Shown here: in pieces, positions 27,338-37,717 of the stretch | How the letters are laid out: each line of letters starts with the position of its first letter | How positions within the stretch are numbered: position 1 is the stretch's first letter | DNA from: a virus | DNA length: 64,000 nt | Virus record (IMG/VR): IMGVR_UViG_3300047311_000323 | Span: 1-64,000 of that record | Strand: one strand, 5' to 3' | Notes under the pieces: generated by a model | Told to the model about the DNA's origin: nothing | Seen by the model: the letters and a program-made list of their open reading frames with translations, nothing else | Databases searched by the model: none | Program-made: the position numbers and the translations under genes

Positions 27338-30166
27338 TCAAGCTCCCAAATTAGCTACTGTTACCTTAATATAGATCCAGTTGATTGGATAAACTGGTTG
27401 AACACTTACTGCAACGTTCCACTGACGTGGATCTAATGAGTCTTGCTGAACCGACAATCCCTTGAAGGCAGTAATCAATCCTTGAGAAATCAAGGCGTTG
27501 AGCAAAATGACCGCTTCTGTATTTAGCGAAGTTGAAGTGGTTGCTAGCTGTGGAGTTCCAATGAATCCTGCGAAACCACCACGTAGAACTTTAGCAACTC
27601 TATCTCTGATGAAGACGATAGAAATTTCTTGTTCTTCTGGGAATCCAGACTGGCTGGTTGTGATACCCCATACAACTCTACCACCGCCTGCGACTGGCTG
27701 TAGGGTGGTGACACCTGCTGCTGCCAACTGCTCAAGAACCAATGGAGAGAAGGTCTTGTTTCTCAAGATGGTGAATCCGCTGAATACCTTGTTGGTAAAT
27801 GGATTCTGTAGAGCCAAGTCTGCGTTTGCATATCCGGCTGCTGCCGCTGCGATATAGAATCCGTCTACTAGGACGTTTTCTGCACCCGCTTGAACAACAA
27901 TCTGATCTGGGTAGAAGTATACTGCTCTGAAGGTTGAACCGTAAGAGTTAGATACTGAGTAGTTTGCAAGGTCTTCTACGTTTCCTGCCAAGATGTCAGT
28001 AATGCTATCTCCTTGGATTCCTTCTAGGATACCAATGTCTTCTACGGCTGCTGGTTGAGCGCCAGTCAAGTTGGCTGGGGTCAAACCTTGGATTGCTCCG
28101 ATGAACAACACACGCTCTTTTCTGTTAGCGATATTGCTCATTGCGATACAATGGCTTAAGCAGTTCTGGAAGATAACTGAGATGGTTTGGTTTGGTAGTG
28201 GTACCAAGATATCACATTCAACAGTCTCTAGAACTTCTAGGGCATTGAGCCATCCTGCATCGAAGAAGGATGCGTCTCTAGCGTCAACAATAGTGACTCT
28301 GAGTTGGTTTCCGTTTGGAACGATGTTATGGTTCATTACCAAGTAGGTGCTGACATCAAGAGGGTCAAGAACTTCATATCTTAGGCCGCTCTCGCTTACA
28401 AAGGCCATCTGCAAGGTTAATGTATTGGTGAATGAGTCGTATGCGATGATATCGTATAGACCATTGTTACCAATAGTAGAACCATTGATTTGTAGTCTGT
28501 AGTCAGCAACCAAGTCTGGGATGTTGAAGTTGACAGCGGTGCTGTTTAGGTCGGCAGTAGCAGTGTTCAAGAAAGCAACCAAGGTGCCATCAGTACCAGA
28601 TAGTCCGGCGACTGGTAGTCCTGTTGAAATCTGAATAACTTCAAACGCCACACCAGATCCTTGAGAAACAAAGTCTGGGAAACCAGATGGAGTAGTTTCT
28701 GGAACTGGATCGCCCGGCTCACCGACTAGAATCGTCTGAATGCTTAGTTGACCATTGGATACGCCAGTGATGTCAAAGGTTCCGATGTTAGCTTTGTTAG
28801 TGGAATCGATAACCTTTAGCAACTTACCGATAAAGCTGGAGTCAAAGTGACCACTTTCAGCGCCGAAGACGGCCTGAGTTCCGAAAGCTGGTAGTCTGCC
28901 AATATATCCGTCGAATCCAGTTACCACAGTCTCAAAACTGTTGATAATGCTATAGTCATAGGACCATCCGGAAGGTGGAGCCAAATCGCTGAAGACGAAT
29001 TGACTTACAGTTGGATTACCGGCTGTACCCAAAGTGTAATATGGATACTTGTTTGGCAGCAACTGAGTCTCAACACCAGTGGTTAGATTAGTTACGAACA
29101 CATGGATGTTAGCATTGAAGTCTGGAGCGACACCCAATGGGAACGGGAAGATAAAGTCATCTACATTGGTAGATAGAGAATCAACAGATGGCTCCATTAC
29201 ATAAGATGTTCTTCTTGGTAGTGGAGGGGCTGCTTGAACGGCGAGCATGAAAGATGCGCCGTTGGCGTATAGTAGCTGACCACCCAAGCTTAGATTGTTA
29301 GTCAAGCTGGCTGGACCGCTGAAGTTTGTGATATCGCTAATACCCTGAGTTAGAGTTGGGTTGTTGATGTTAGCGAGTGGAATTTCAGTTGCAGTTAGAG
29401 AGTCACCACGAACTAGAACTCCGCTGTTAACGATAACCGTGAATGCATCACCTTCACGGAATGGAGATACCGTGATGCTGGAGACTTGAGTCTCAGTGAT
29501 GCTAAAGCTGAGGATACCATTGCTGACAACTTGTCCGTTAGCAAGCCAAACGATTGGATTACCATTGGCATCTAGCTTAGCGCCAGAGACAGAACCAAAT
29601 GCCAAGAACTTTGCAGTTCCGGCGATTGGTTGGTTCATCGCAGTTCTTTGAACAGAGACACAACGAACAGTCCAGGTTTCAGGTGGTGAGTTGTTATCTA
29701 CCAATGCCAAGCTGTTGAGGCTACCCAAACCAACGTTAGTGTTGAGTGGGGTGTAAAAAGAGCCGCCCTGATCTTGTAGATGGGCAGACTGCAATAGAAC
29801 ATGACCGGTGGTTGGATCTAACTGATAGTCGTAGTTGAAACTAAAGGTAGTCGTTGGAACAATTGGTCCAAGTTCGAATCCTACTAGTGGAACTCCGTTC
29901 TTAAAAATAGTTGTACGGTTCTGGATTACTGGAAAGTGCGCAAGAGCAAAGTGCCTGCCATCAGAACCCGAATTTGACGTGTACGTATCATTCAGACCGT
30001 CTTGACCACCACCTAGAGCTTGAGAAACCAAAATCTCGCTGGTTGAGCCTTGACCGATCATAGCTACGACACGAGAACCCCCAGGAAGCGCAACACCACT
30101 AGACTGGGTAATTACGTCGGTGAATACTCCTGGTAAGGCATTTGTTGCGCCTGGTATATTTGCCAT
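27338..30166 (-). CDS. tail sheath protein
   Basis: 942 residues. It starts like sheath proteins (NIPGATNALPGVFTDVI) and ends with the conserved sheath C-terminal domain: FTGFTILRNK-like FSGFTILRNKTFSP, a GRVVWGITT strand, ISIVFIRDRVAKVLR, then the terminal WNVAVSVQPVYPINWIYIKV. It is larger than T4 gp18 (659 aa), with extra beta domains (~150-600) that probably decorate the tail surface. Contraction of this sheath drives the tube through the host envelope. AAGGAT lies before ATG. The short gap upstream may hold a 33-aa frame. Confidence 0.92.
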   Translation of the reverse strand: MANIPGATNALPGVFTDVITQSSGVALPGGSRVVAMIGQGSTSEILVSQALGGGQDGLNDTYTSNSGSDGRHFALAHFPVIQNRTTIFKNGVPLVGFELGPIVPTTTFSFNYDYQLDPTTGHVLLQSAHLQDQGGSFYTPLNTNVGLGSLNSLALVDNNSPPETWTVRCVSVQRTAMNQPIAGTAKFLAFGSVSGAKLDANGNPIVWLANGQVVSNGILSFSITETQVSSITVSPFREGDAFTVIVNSGVLVRGDSLTATEIPLANINNPTLTQGISDITNFSGPASLTNNLSLGGQLLYANGASFMLAVQAAPPLPRRTSYVMEPSVDSLSTNVDDFIFPFPLGVAPDFNANIHVFVTNLTTGVETQLLPNKYPYYTLGTAGNPTVSQFVFSDLAPPSGWSYDYSIINSFETVVTGFDGYIGRLPAFGTQAVFGAESGHFDSSFIGKLLKVIDSTNKANIGTFDITGVSNGQLSIQTILVGEPGDPVPETTPSGFPDFVSQGSGVAFEVIQISTGLPVAGLSGTDGTLVAFLNTATADLNSTAVNFNIPDLVADYRLQINGSTIGNNGLYDIIAYDSFTNTLTLQMAFVSESGLRYEVLDPLDVSTYLVMNHNIVPNGNQLRVTIVDARDASFFDAGWLNALEVLETVECDILVPLPNQTISVIFQNCLSHCIAMSNIANRKERVLFIGAIQGLTPANLTGAQPAAVEDIGILEGIQGDSITDILAGNVEDLANYSVSNSYGSTFRAVYFYPDQIVVQAGAENVLVDGFYIAAAAAGYANADLALQNPFTNKVFSGFTILRNKTFSPLVLEQLAAAGVTTLQPVAGGGRVVWGITTSQSGFPEEQEISIVFIRDRVAKVLRGGFAGFIGTPQLATTSTSLNTEAVILLNALISQGLITAFKGLSVQQDSLDPRQWNVAVSVQPVYPINWIYIKVTVANLGA

Positions 30167-30178
30167 GTTAAATCCTTC

Positions 30179-30280
30179 TCACTCGGTTTTGTGGATTGTA
30201 TCACTAAAATGTAGTAATATTGCTATCCTTGGCGCTATATTACCACAATTTGTTGTCTTGCTTGGTCTTAAACGTTTCAT
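30179..30280 (-). CDS. possible 33-aa small protein before sheath
   Basis: A short frame (MKRLRPSKTTNC start, basic and Cys-containing) fills the gap between the tail-terminator-like gene and the sheath. It starts 26 bases after the upstream stop with GGGGC ahead of the ATG, and ends 12 bases before the sheath ATG. No homology recognised. The sequence could equally be a leader or promoter spacer. Confidence 0.3.
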   Translation of the reverse strand: MKRLRPSKTTNCGNIAPRIAILLHFSDTIHKTE

Positions 30281-30305
30281 TTTGCCCCTACTCATCCACA
30301 GTATC

Positions 30306-31130
30306 TTACATTTTTAGTAGCATATCTGCTGTATTAACTTCTGTATTGACAGTCAAGTTGGCTGCCGCTGGGGTCTGTCTCGACAAATCAGCAAAGGACG
30401 CTGTGAAGAGAATGGCATCGATTGTGCTGGCAACCGGTATTTCTCTTCGCCATTCCGTTCTTATCTCTAATGTTAAAGATTGCCTAAATAGCTTATCATT
30501 TCGATCGTCAGTTTCTGACGGGGCACCAATTGAAATAGGTTTGACTATGATTCCTATTTCATGAAGAGTATCAAAATGTATCTCCGTAAAGCACATTCCA
30601 ATCAACTCCACCAAGTCATCTCTAGCCCTTAAACTGCGGCTCATTACGTCAACAACTATCGAGCCTTCCCAGGCTCCTGATGTTACTAAAGCGACTGGCT
30701 TTCTAACGAAAGTCTCATTGCCATATCCATCAACAAATAATACATTATCGTATTTTACTTCACCCTGGTCACGATTGATAGAAATTGGAACATAACGAGA
30801 TCCGCCACTTTTGATTAAAATGGCAGGATAGAAGATACTATCGTATCTAAAATTCTCTCCAATAAAAATACGAGTAGGTAGAACTGGATTAGGGTTCAAT
30901 TCTGGATGAGCGCCTGGACCACGTGGTAAATCTGCACCTGGTGGGAGATCAGTATGATCTGTTGTATTAGGGAAACCCCATTGATCTTTGGAAAAATGGT
31001 AATAACTATCTTTAGAAAAGAAATCACGCAATGTAGCAATGATGATTTCTTTTGGGTATACAATCATCGACGCTTGTACGATATTGTATATTCCGAAAAG
31101 GTCTGATTTAAAGAAGTTATTCGAAGACAT
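30306..31130 (-). CDS. neck/tail terminator-like protein
   Basis: 274 residues. A helical N-terminus (FGIYNIVQASMIVYPKEIIIATLRDFF) precedes a Pro-rich linker and a beta domain with FRYDSIFYPAILIKSGGSRY and VALVTSGAWEGSIVVDVMSRS. The segment LRARDDLVELIGMCF resembles the helix of tail-terminator/minor-tail folds that process tail ends. Immediate position upstream of the sheath is where tail terminator and sheath-capping genes usually lie. Family not proven; alternative is a head-tail joining protein. Confidence 0.5.
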   Translation of the reverse strand: MSSNNFFKSDLFGIYNIVQASMIVYPKEIIIATLRDFFSKDSYYHFSKDQWGFPNTTDHTDLPPGADLPRGPGAHPELNPNPVLPTRIFIGENFRYDSIFYPAILIKSGGSRYVPISINRDQGEVKYDNVLFVDGYGNETFVRKPVALVTSGAWEGSIVVDVMSRSLRARDDLVELIGMCFTEIHFDTLHEIGIIVKPISIGAPSETDDRNDKLFRQSLTLEIRTEWRREIPVASTIDAILFTASFADLSRQTPAAANLTVNTEVNTADMLLKM

Positions 31131-31144
31131 AAGAGAATGTCAGA

Positions 31145-31507
31145 TTATGTGTTGGGTGGAGCGCCAGGTTTTCCAGCAGCTACCCAAGCTAAAAATTGAT
31201 TAAAGAGTTCAGCATTGTTCGGCGTGTTAGCAGGTGGCGCTTCAGCAAAATCAGACGGTAAATGCTCAGCTTCATGCGCTGGCCTTAGTTCTGGCAATGG
31301 AGTACCCGGATCAACAGTGACTATTCCTTTTGCAATCTCTGATGACCTAATAAGGGAAACGTTGTTTTGATACATTATGTTGAATAGTTCAAGTAAAACA
31401 ACACTATAACCCTCTACAACTTCTTGATCTGTTCCAAAATGTTCCGTGATGAAACCATCTGGGAAATTAGGATCATTTTTTGCCACTTTATATGCTACGT
31501 ACTTCAT
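31145..31507 (-). CDS. small protein paired with glycine-rich adhesin
   Basis: 120 residues, starting MKYVAYKVAKNDPNFPDGF, acidic/Pro-rich from residue ~65 to the end. No family recognised. Its ATG follows the stop of the glycine-rich protein directly (TAAATG), so the pair is co-translated. Genes of this size next to adhesins are often fibre-assembly chaperones, but nothing in the sequence proves that. Confidence 0.55.
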   Translation of the reverse strand: MKYVAYKVAKNDPNFPDGFITEHFGTDQEVVEGYSVVLLELFNIMYQNNVSLIRSSEIAKGIVTVDPGTPLPELRPAHEAEHLPSDFAEAPPANTPNNAELFNQFLAWVAAGKPGAPPNT

Positions 31508-32599
31508 TTATGCCACCCATGAAATTTCAATGAAACCGGCTCCGCCCCAACCACCGAGACCGCCTTCATGAGTATTGTTAAAGTCCCAATTTTCACCACC
31601 GCCGCCTCCTCCGCCACCACCACCCCAAGTACCAGAGATGCCGTAGACAGCGAATGGATATCCATCAAACCCTTGAGCGCCTTGACCACCATTACCACCA
31701 GTTGAGATGGGATTGTTAGAGACGCCTCCAGCATGTCCACCGCCTGCTACAGAGTATTGGTTAGCAGCACGGTTAACTGAATGCGCTACGCCTTGTACAT
31801 AACCAGTAGCAAAAAATCCGCCCGGAGTTGCCATTGATTGAACAACTTGTGGGGCTGGGTTTGCTGTACCACTTAGAGCTGCGTTAGAACAGTCGCTTCC
31901 TGTTGCGAAAGACAATGAGTTAATGGAAATTAATCCACCTTCTTTACCGCCTTTACCACCAGGTAATACAAGACTTCCAAATATGCTAGCGGCCCCATCA
32001 GCACCAGGGTTACCCGCTCTAGATCCTCCACCGCTTACGATATTGGCTACACAGTTATTTGTTCCGCCAATACCGCCTTGTCCAACGGAGATGGGATAAG
32101 ATACACCAGGTGTAACAGCTACTACTTGTGTAATAGTAGGTGCAGCCCAACCACCACTACCACCATAAGCAAAATTAGTTTGGCTTCTTCCGCTAGAGCT
32201 TCCACCAGCGCCTCCGCCTCCACCGCCACCACATCCTGTAAGAATTACATATTTGATACCGGCTGGGCAAATCCAACTACCAACAGAAATAGATCCAATA
32301 GCCCCAATTTGGTAACCAGTGAATATGGTATTAGCACCACCAGTACAACCTAGAAACTGAGTGGCATTTGTATTGGTATATGTAACAGTTACGTAGGCAT
32401 AAACACCAAGTGAAGTAAGGGTTTGTACGCCTAGTTGTCCACTAGTTGGAAATCCTGCTGTAGAAACAACATTGATTGTTCCAGTAGGCAACGGTACGTT
32501 GTTAGAACCCGCAGTTATTGTTGTATATTGATTAAAACCCGCTCCAGCAGAAGATGTTGCAGGGGCGAATATTTGTTTGAAAAGTCTAGGGCTACTCAT
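31508..32599 (-). CDS. glycine-rich tail fibre adhesin
   Basis: 363 residues. After a beta-rich N-terminal ~115 residues comes a Gly-rich domain with runs such as GCGGGGGGGAGGSSSG, GGSGGWA, GGQGGIGG-like stretches and GTWGGGGGGGGGGENW, ending EISWVA. This layout resembles glycine-rich fibre tips, including polyglycine-II sandwiches like phage S16 gp38, in which variable loops between Gly strands contact the receptor. It is followed by a small co-translated gene. Host receptor unknown. Confidence 0.7.
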   Translation of the reverse strand: MSSPRLFKQIFAPATSSAGAGFNQYTTITAGSNNVPLPTGTINVVSTAGFPTSGQLGVQTLTSLGVYAYVTVTYTNTNATQFLGCTGGANTIFTGYQIGAIGSISVGSWICPAGIKYVILTGCGGGGGGGAGGSSSGRSQTNFAYGGSGGWAAPTITQVVAVTPGVSYPISVGQGGIGGTNNCVANIVSGGGSRAGNPGADGAASIFGSLVLPGGKGGKEGGLISINSLSFATGSDCSNAALSGTANPAPQVVQSMATPGGFFATGYVQGVAHSVNRAANQYSVAGGGHAGGVSNNPISTGGNGGQGAQGFDGYPFAVYGISGTWGGGGGGGGGGENWDFNNTHEGGLGGWGGAGFIEISWVA

Positions 32600-32608
32600 T
32601 GTTTACCT

Positions 32609-35600
32609 TTATACTATTGACCAGCCGTTTGTTCCAGCTACTAGTGTAACACAGCTAAATGGGGCTATCATAATGTAATCAACTGCAAGTCCATCTATTG
32701 TTTCAGTATTAACCGCTCTATGCAAAGTTACTGGACTTGCATCAAAGACTCCGGTAACATCTTTAATTGTTATTCTTCTGCCAGGCGGAGACAAACTAAT
32801 CTGTGGAAGATTGACTACCATGGCTGCCGATGGGGTGAGAAGAATGATATCATCATCTACGACAACTGTATAAGGTATTAATCCGTTACCAGTTGCTGTT
32901 CTGTTAGTTGGTTGGGTCGCTGGAGTATTTAGATTAGTCCTATATCTCCAAGACAGTGGCATACTCTTAACAAGATTCTGATCAGTGCCGTTGTAAGTAG
33001 AGCTATCAAAGAAGTTACCTAATACATCAACTGAACCAGTGGCCGGAGCTAGAATGTACCCGTTGGTAAGCGTAGTTCCTGACCTAAAGAAGAAGTTGTT
33101 GTTTATGAGTCCGTTGGTTGCATTAACTACTGAAATCATAGAGCTTGGTGCAGAAGTGGCACCACCGATAATGAATCTATTGCCTAGGAAGCTAAAGCTG
33201 TTGGGAGCAGCGCTGCCGGCTGTGATTGGAAGCATTGTTCCGATAGCATTCCAATTGACCGTACAGTTAAGCATGTTTCCAAGCACGCTCCAAGTTGTGC
33301 TAGTTGAGTTTAGATTAAATGTACAGTTGCTTACAGTACCGTTGAAATCAACAGTAATTGTTGCGCCGGTCGCAGCAACGTTAATGGTACAGTCTTTTGC
33401 AATGGTTCCACTGAAATTAATGCTCTCGGTAGCGCCATTCAAATTGATAGTGACATTCTCTAGTCTAGTATTAGCTAGGAACTGTAGTGGACCACCAGTA
33501 CCAGTGACATTGATTGTAGTATTGCTGATTAGCGTATTGAATGTAGTTAGATGTCCACCACCAGTTGGATTGAAATTGATGGTACATCCATTCATTGGAG
33601 AACCGTTGTAATCCAATGTCTGAACATTCAATGTGATGTTATCTAGGCCAACATTCAAAACTGACAAAGCACTGGTTGGACTAAAGGTAGTAGTACCATC
33701 ACCAGCTAATCTGGCTGGGTTGTTGAATGTCAATCCGCCAGCAGGGAAGCTAGTGAATAGACCTTTAACACGAACAGCACTATTGTAGCTGGCATTCAAG
33801 TTGAACCAAGATGCCAAAGCTTCGAAGCTTCTAAATTCTCCATTATTAGCATCTACACATAGGGTGGAAATTTCTCCCCAATCCTTTTTGTAAACAAACT
33901 TTCTTGCATCTTTAGCTGTTAGTGCAATAGTGGCAGAAGGACCAGAACCAGTAACAACAGAAGACACTATGTATAGAACAGTTAGGTCGGGTCTCTTATT
34001 GATTAAATCTGAGAAGAAAACGGCCGGCATGTTGTAGGTGTTTGAGCTAACCACATCAAAAGCCGTGAAAGTTCTAACAACTCCAGGAGTAACCAAAACA
34101 TTATCTGCATCTAACAATGGGATGGCGTCATAATCACCATCTCCGTTAATACATACTGCCCAGTTAATATTCCATAGATTGAAGTTGTAGGATTCTCTTA
34201 TAACAGGGATGTTAATTGAGTCGTTATTTATATCAATTATTTTACCATTGACTAGAACAACTCCACCACTTAGGTTTACAATGCCCTCAAGCCCACTGTA
34301 TACATTGAAGATATCGAATCCACGAATTGGCCCATTAGAGTGTAGTAACTTTTCCGGAATTGCCATGAAGTCAAATACCGAGTCACTCAAGTCCTTTTCG
34401 CTGATGTTTCCGAACTGTCGCCTGTCCACGATTTTGTTAACTGTTTGAGTTGTATCGTTAACTTGGCAAGTTCCAAGCAACATAAGCTCGGTATCTAGCT
34501 GTAGAGTTGGGAACAACTGGAAATCTAGTCTTTGATTTGTAAAATCAGTTAGAACGTTGCTGGAATCAAGAATGACATCAATGTAGTCTATGTTTGTTTC
34601 ATCATAGAATCTAATAATGTCGCCTCTCTTGCCCTGAGTGCGTGGACCGAAGTGTGTAAGGCTGGTGCCATCGTAGGAAGCTAAATATCCGTCGAATAAT
34701 CCCGAAGTGCTGCTGTAGCTGAACATATTCAGAGTGATCTTGTTTACAGATCCGAACTGATATCCTCTTAGCTTTGGAGAGATAGCAACAATATCCAACT
34801 TGGCAAGCTGAACATATCCAAATAGCGTAGTTCCGTTGACGGTAATGTTGTTTCCGCTAACGGTAAATCTTCCTCTTTCATGAGTGAATGTTTTACCAAG
34901 TTGGTTTACATAAACCTCAAAGTGTTTCTTGAATGGAGTGACAACAGTAAAGTCTGTTGCCGACTCAGCATTGAAAGATACAGAGTCCGAGCAGAAGTAA
35001 ACAGCAACAGGCGCGAATGGCTGCAATGTTACAGATGGCGAGAATCCTGCTGCATGTACCGAGTCATATACGGTAATGTCTGTATAAACGTTCGGCGCAC
35101 AATTGAAATTTACCGACTGTATAATGAAGCGTCCAAAATCAATCAAACCGCCAGAGCCAAGCGACTGGACAACAATCGTTTTTCCAACTTTAAGACCAGT
35201 TGTATCTAAATTGAGTGGAATACGATAAGTTGTCTGGACTCTTCCTACTTGAACCTGTACGTTCTGTAGAGTGGCTACCCAGTAACCGTCTCCGTATCCA
35301 TCCAATGCCTGTGAATCCTCAATAGCTAATCTTTCTGTTTCAGAACCATTGACATAGTAGTTGTTTCTTCGAAGAGGAACAAATAGCTTCGTTGGGTTTA
35401 GAGCTGCTGCCGATGAACCATAAGAGGTCATAAATGGCGGGCTGGCCACACCAGATCCGGTTGAACCAAATCCTAACGGATCAGGAGCGACTGTTCCTAC
35501 TACTGGAACTACCGAGATTACGTTGTTAGGGAAGTGAAGACTATTCTCTAGTGTACTGATAGAACCGTCAGGAGCAATTACCGTACTAACGATAGAAAAC

Positions 35601-37153
35601 GCACTGTTGTGGTATGAGTCTGCTAGACAAATACCAAACTCTCCACCTGAATTAAAGGCAGTAAATCTATAGTTGAAACCAACTGCGCGGAAAGCATTGT
35701 TAGTTGATTGAACAATGGATTCAATTGAGTAAAGCCCTGGTGTCTTACCTTGATTTCCAGTTACGTCAATGCCTGGTAAGAAGGTATAACCATCTACAGC
35801 GTGTCCTGTTGGATAGAATGCTAAGTATAACAGATAGTGAGTTTCATCAAACTGATCTGGGTCAAAACCAACACCGGTAGCTTGGGCGCCACGTGGGTTG
35901 TTGACAATTAGGCTTGGTGTGCCGCTAAACTGATTGTTAACTGCGGAAAGTGATAGCTCGCCATACTTATTGTTGTTGGCTAATGGCCTATCGATTCTGG
36001 CAATAGCATTTGGTGAATAAGCTTGGTTTTTACCAGCAATTCTAACCAAGTATTTCTTGCTACCCATGGTTGGGCTGTACTTCTTCTCTTTGATGACGTA
36101 TGGGACTTCAATGTTGTATCCGTCACCATAGTGAACCCTAATGATATCTCCTGGTCTAACAAGAGCGAAGAGAGAGTCGAAGTAGCTGGAGTTTTGATCA
36201 GCTAGAGGTGGGTTAAAGACAACAATGTCATCACCAGAGTTGATATCATCAAACGGGCTGCTGTTGTTTCCAATGTTGAGCAAATAAGCAATAGCTGGAG
36301 TAGGCGGAACAACGAATTGTCCATATCCGTCTACAGTCAGATTGGAAGACTGAGAAACTCTAGAGATACCACTGCTGTACAAGTTTTGAATTCTTGTTCC
36401 TAGCAAGAAGATGCTTTGGCTATCAATGTAGTCAGCAAACAACTGTAGGTTGTCTAACGTTTGTGGGATGTTATTGAATCTGCTAGGGTCGATGAAAATG
36501 CCACTACCAACGTGAGCAAAGTATGTTGAATATACAGAGCCGTTGTTTGTAGTGATGATATTACGGATACCGAATGGAGAGCCATCCGCCCATTGATGAG
36601 CTAGAAGTTCTGCGTTCATATCTGCAACTACAGTGTAAGATTGAGTGTTATCTCTTAGTACACGTAAATTGTTCTTTAGGAATTGGTTGGTGTTATTGCT
36701 AACGTCAATTTGATCCATCGTGTGACGATAGATGGCACCAATTAGATGTGGCTCAAGCTTGATGCCCTCAGTGTTAATCCAACCAAGGACGGTGTTTACA
36801 TCGAGAACTAAATCTCTGGTGTAGTTGAACAAGTCTTGAGTTCTGAAATCTAGACGTAATTTAGATTCTGGGATTCCAGCAGCCTCTGCAATTTGGTCAT
36901 TTCTGATTGGAAGAGTAACTAATCCTAAACTGGTGATGACAGAAGCATTCGGCGTTCCATCTGGGTTAATGAAAACTCCCAAACGAGCGGCCAATGATGG
37001 GGCGCTACCAGCAATGTTAGTTCCCAATGCAGTTTCAATTTGGACAACAGCATCCCTTAAAGCATTGATGGCCTCTCCACCAATCTCTGTAAGATTGTCA
37101 TTAACCGCTGGCAGCGTTGAATCATCATCAATGTTGTTTGGATAGTTACTCAT
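32609..37153 (-). CDS. large fibre/tail structural protein with beta-helix end
   Basis: 1514 residues. The N-terminus (YPNNIDDDSTLPAVNDN, then GGEAINALRDAVVQIETALG) is an anchor module common in large tailed-phage fibre proteins. A helix-rich section is followed by multiple beta domains, and residues ~1180-1400 form a run of alternating strands (TTINVTGTGG, NVTINLNG, DCTINVAATG, NCTFNLNST) typical of a right-handed beta helix. The end (~1440-1514) looks like a small C-terminal sandwich. Six DGY tripeptides, the most in the window. Likely a long tail fibre or collar protein; attachment site unknown. Confidence 0.7.
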   Translation of the reverse strand: MSNYPNNIDDDSTLPAVNDNLTEIGGEAINALRDAVVQIETALGTNIAGSAPSLAARLGVFINPDGTPNASVITSLGLVTLPIRNDQIAEAAGIPESKLRLDFRTQDLFNYTRDLVLDVNTVLGWINTEGIKLEPHLIGAIYRHTMDQIDVSNNTNQFLKNNLRVLRDNTQSYTVVADMNAELLAHQWADGSPFGIRNIITTNNGSVYSTYFAHVGSGIFIDPSRFNNIPQTLDNLQLFADYIDSQSIFLLGTRIQNLYSSGISRVSQSSNLTVDGYGQFVVPPTPAIAYLLNIGNNSSPFDDINSGDDIVVFNPPLADQNSSYFDSLFALVRPGDIIRVHYGDGYNIEVPYVIKEKKYSPTMGSKKYLVRIAGKNQAYSPNAIARIDRPLANNNKYGELSLSAVNNQFSGTPSLIVNNPRGAQATGVGFDPDQFDETHYLLYLAFYPTGHAVDGYTFLPGIDVTGNQGKTPGLYSIESIVQSTNNAFRAVGFNYRFTAFNSGGEFGICLADSYHNSAFSIVSTVIAPDGSISTLENSLHFPNNVISVVPVVGTVAPDPLGFGSTGSGVASPPFMTSYGSSAAALNPTKLFVPLRRNNYYVNGSETERLAIEDSQALDGYGDGYWVATLQNVQVQVGRVQTTYRIPLNLDTTGLKVGKTIVVQSLGSGGLIDFGRFIIQSVNFNCAPNVYTDITVYDSVHAAGFSPSVTLQPFAPVAVYFCSDSVSFNAESATDFTVVTPFKKHFEVYVNQLGKTFTHERGRFTVSGNNITVNGTTLFGYVQLAKLDIVAISPKLRGYQFGSVNKITLNMFSYSSTSGLFDGYLASYDGTSLTHFGPRTQGKRGDIIRFYDETNIDYIDVILDSSNVLTDFTNQRLDFQLFPTLQLDTELMLLGTCQVNDTTQTVNKIVDRRQFGNISEKDLSDSVFDFMAIPEKLLHSNGPIRGFDIFNVYSGLEGIVNLSGGVVLVNGKIIDINNDSINIPVIRESYNFNLWNINWAVCINGDGDYDAIPLLDADNVLVTPGVVRTFTAFDVVSSNTYNMPAVFFSDLINKRPDLTVLYIVSSVVTGSGPSATIALTAKDARKFVYKKDWGEISTLCVDANNGEFRSFEALASWFNLNASYNSAVRVKGLFTSFPAGGLTFNNPARLAGDGTTTFSPTSALSVLNVGLDNITLNVQTLDYNGSPMNGCTINFNPTGGGHLTTFNTLISNTTINVTGTGGPLQFLANTRLENVTINLNGATESINFSGTIAKDCTINVAATGATITVDFNGTVSNCTFNLNSTSTTWSVLGNMLNCTVNWNAIGTMLPITAGSAAPNSFSFLGNRFIIGGATSAPSSMISVVNATNGLINNNFFFRSGTTLTNGYILAPATGSVDVLGNFFDSSTYNGTDQNLVKSMPLSWRYRTNLNTPATQPTNRTATGNGLIPYTVVVDDDIILLTPSAAMVVNLPQISLSPPGRRITIKDVTGVFDASPVTLHRAVNTETIDGLAVDYIMIAPFSCVTLVAGTNGWSIV

Positions 37154-37181
37154 TATTCACCAATTATATAACTAAAAAGTC

Positions 37182-37646
37182 TTAGACTTGTCCTCTAGTT
37201 GGCAAATGTTCTGGCGGTATTTGTTCAGTTGGAACATCTTGATCAGAATTTACATTTGCATTTCTATTTCTATTACCCGAAAATCCTTGAGCAAAATTTG
37301 CAATCTTTTGATAGAACAAAGCCTTGATTGTACGGTACATTAGAGTAGAAAAAGTGCCAGCAACTAATCCAAAAATGATTCTATCTCCTCTTTGGACAAT
37401 TCCGGCGGCATTTGCAGTGAATCCTGGATAAGGAAACGTTTTAAGTAGGATGGCCGCTACCACTCCAAGTACAATTGGCATGATAGGAAGAACTAAGTGA
37501 TTCCATAGATTAGAGGTAGTTAAGTCTTTCTTAGCAACAGTGGCCAAGTACTCGACTATTAGGCGGAAAACGTACATTACCGTAGCTACAGCTAGTCCGA
37601 AGAAGACGAACTGCCAGCTCAGTAGAACTTGCAGAATTGGATCCAT
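37182..37646 (-). CDS. membrane protein, candidate holin
   Basis: 154 residues with three hydrophobic segments, near 11-33, 50-69 and 89-106, then a charged, disordered tail rich in Asn/Gln/Pro (~120-154). Size and three-helix layout fit class I holins, which set the time of lysis by opening holes in the inner membrane. It lies between fibre genes in the late region, and no endolysin is adjacent, so the call rests on topology only. Other phage membrane proteins remain possible. Confidence 0.45.
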   Translation of the reverse strand: MDPILQVLLSWQFVFFGLAVATVMYVFRLIVEYLATVAKKDLTTSNLWNHLVLPIMPIVLGVVAAILLKTFPYPGFTANAAGIVQRGDRIIFGLVAGTFSTLMYRTIKALFYQKIANFAQGFSGNRNRNANVNSDQDVPTEQIPPEHLPTRGQV

Positions 37647-37717
37647 AAAAAACTCCTTGCCGGGAAACCCTTGCAGATATACGAAAGAATTGATATGGGA
37701 AGCGGAAACTTAAGTAT

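Noticed and set aside
33039-33611. 190-aa plus-strand open frame inside the 1514-aa fibre gene
   Set aside because: No ribosome site; composition (Val/Leu/Pro-rich) is that of an antisense frame of a Thr/Asn-rich gene.
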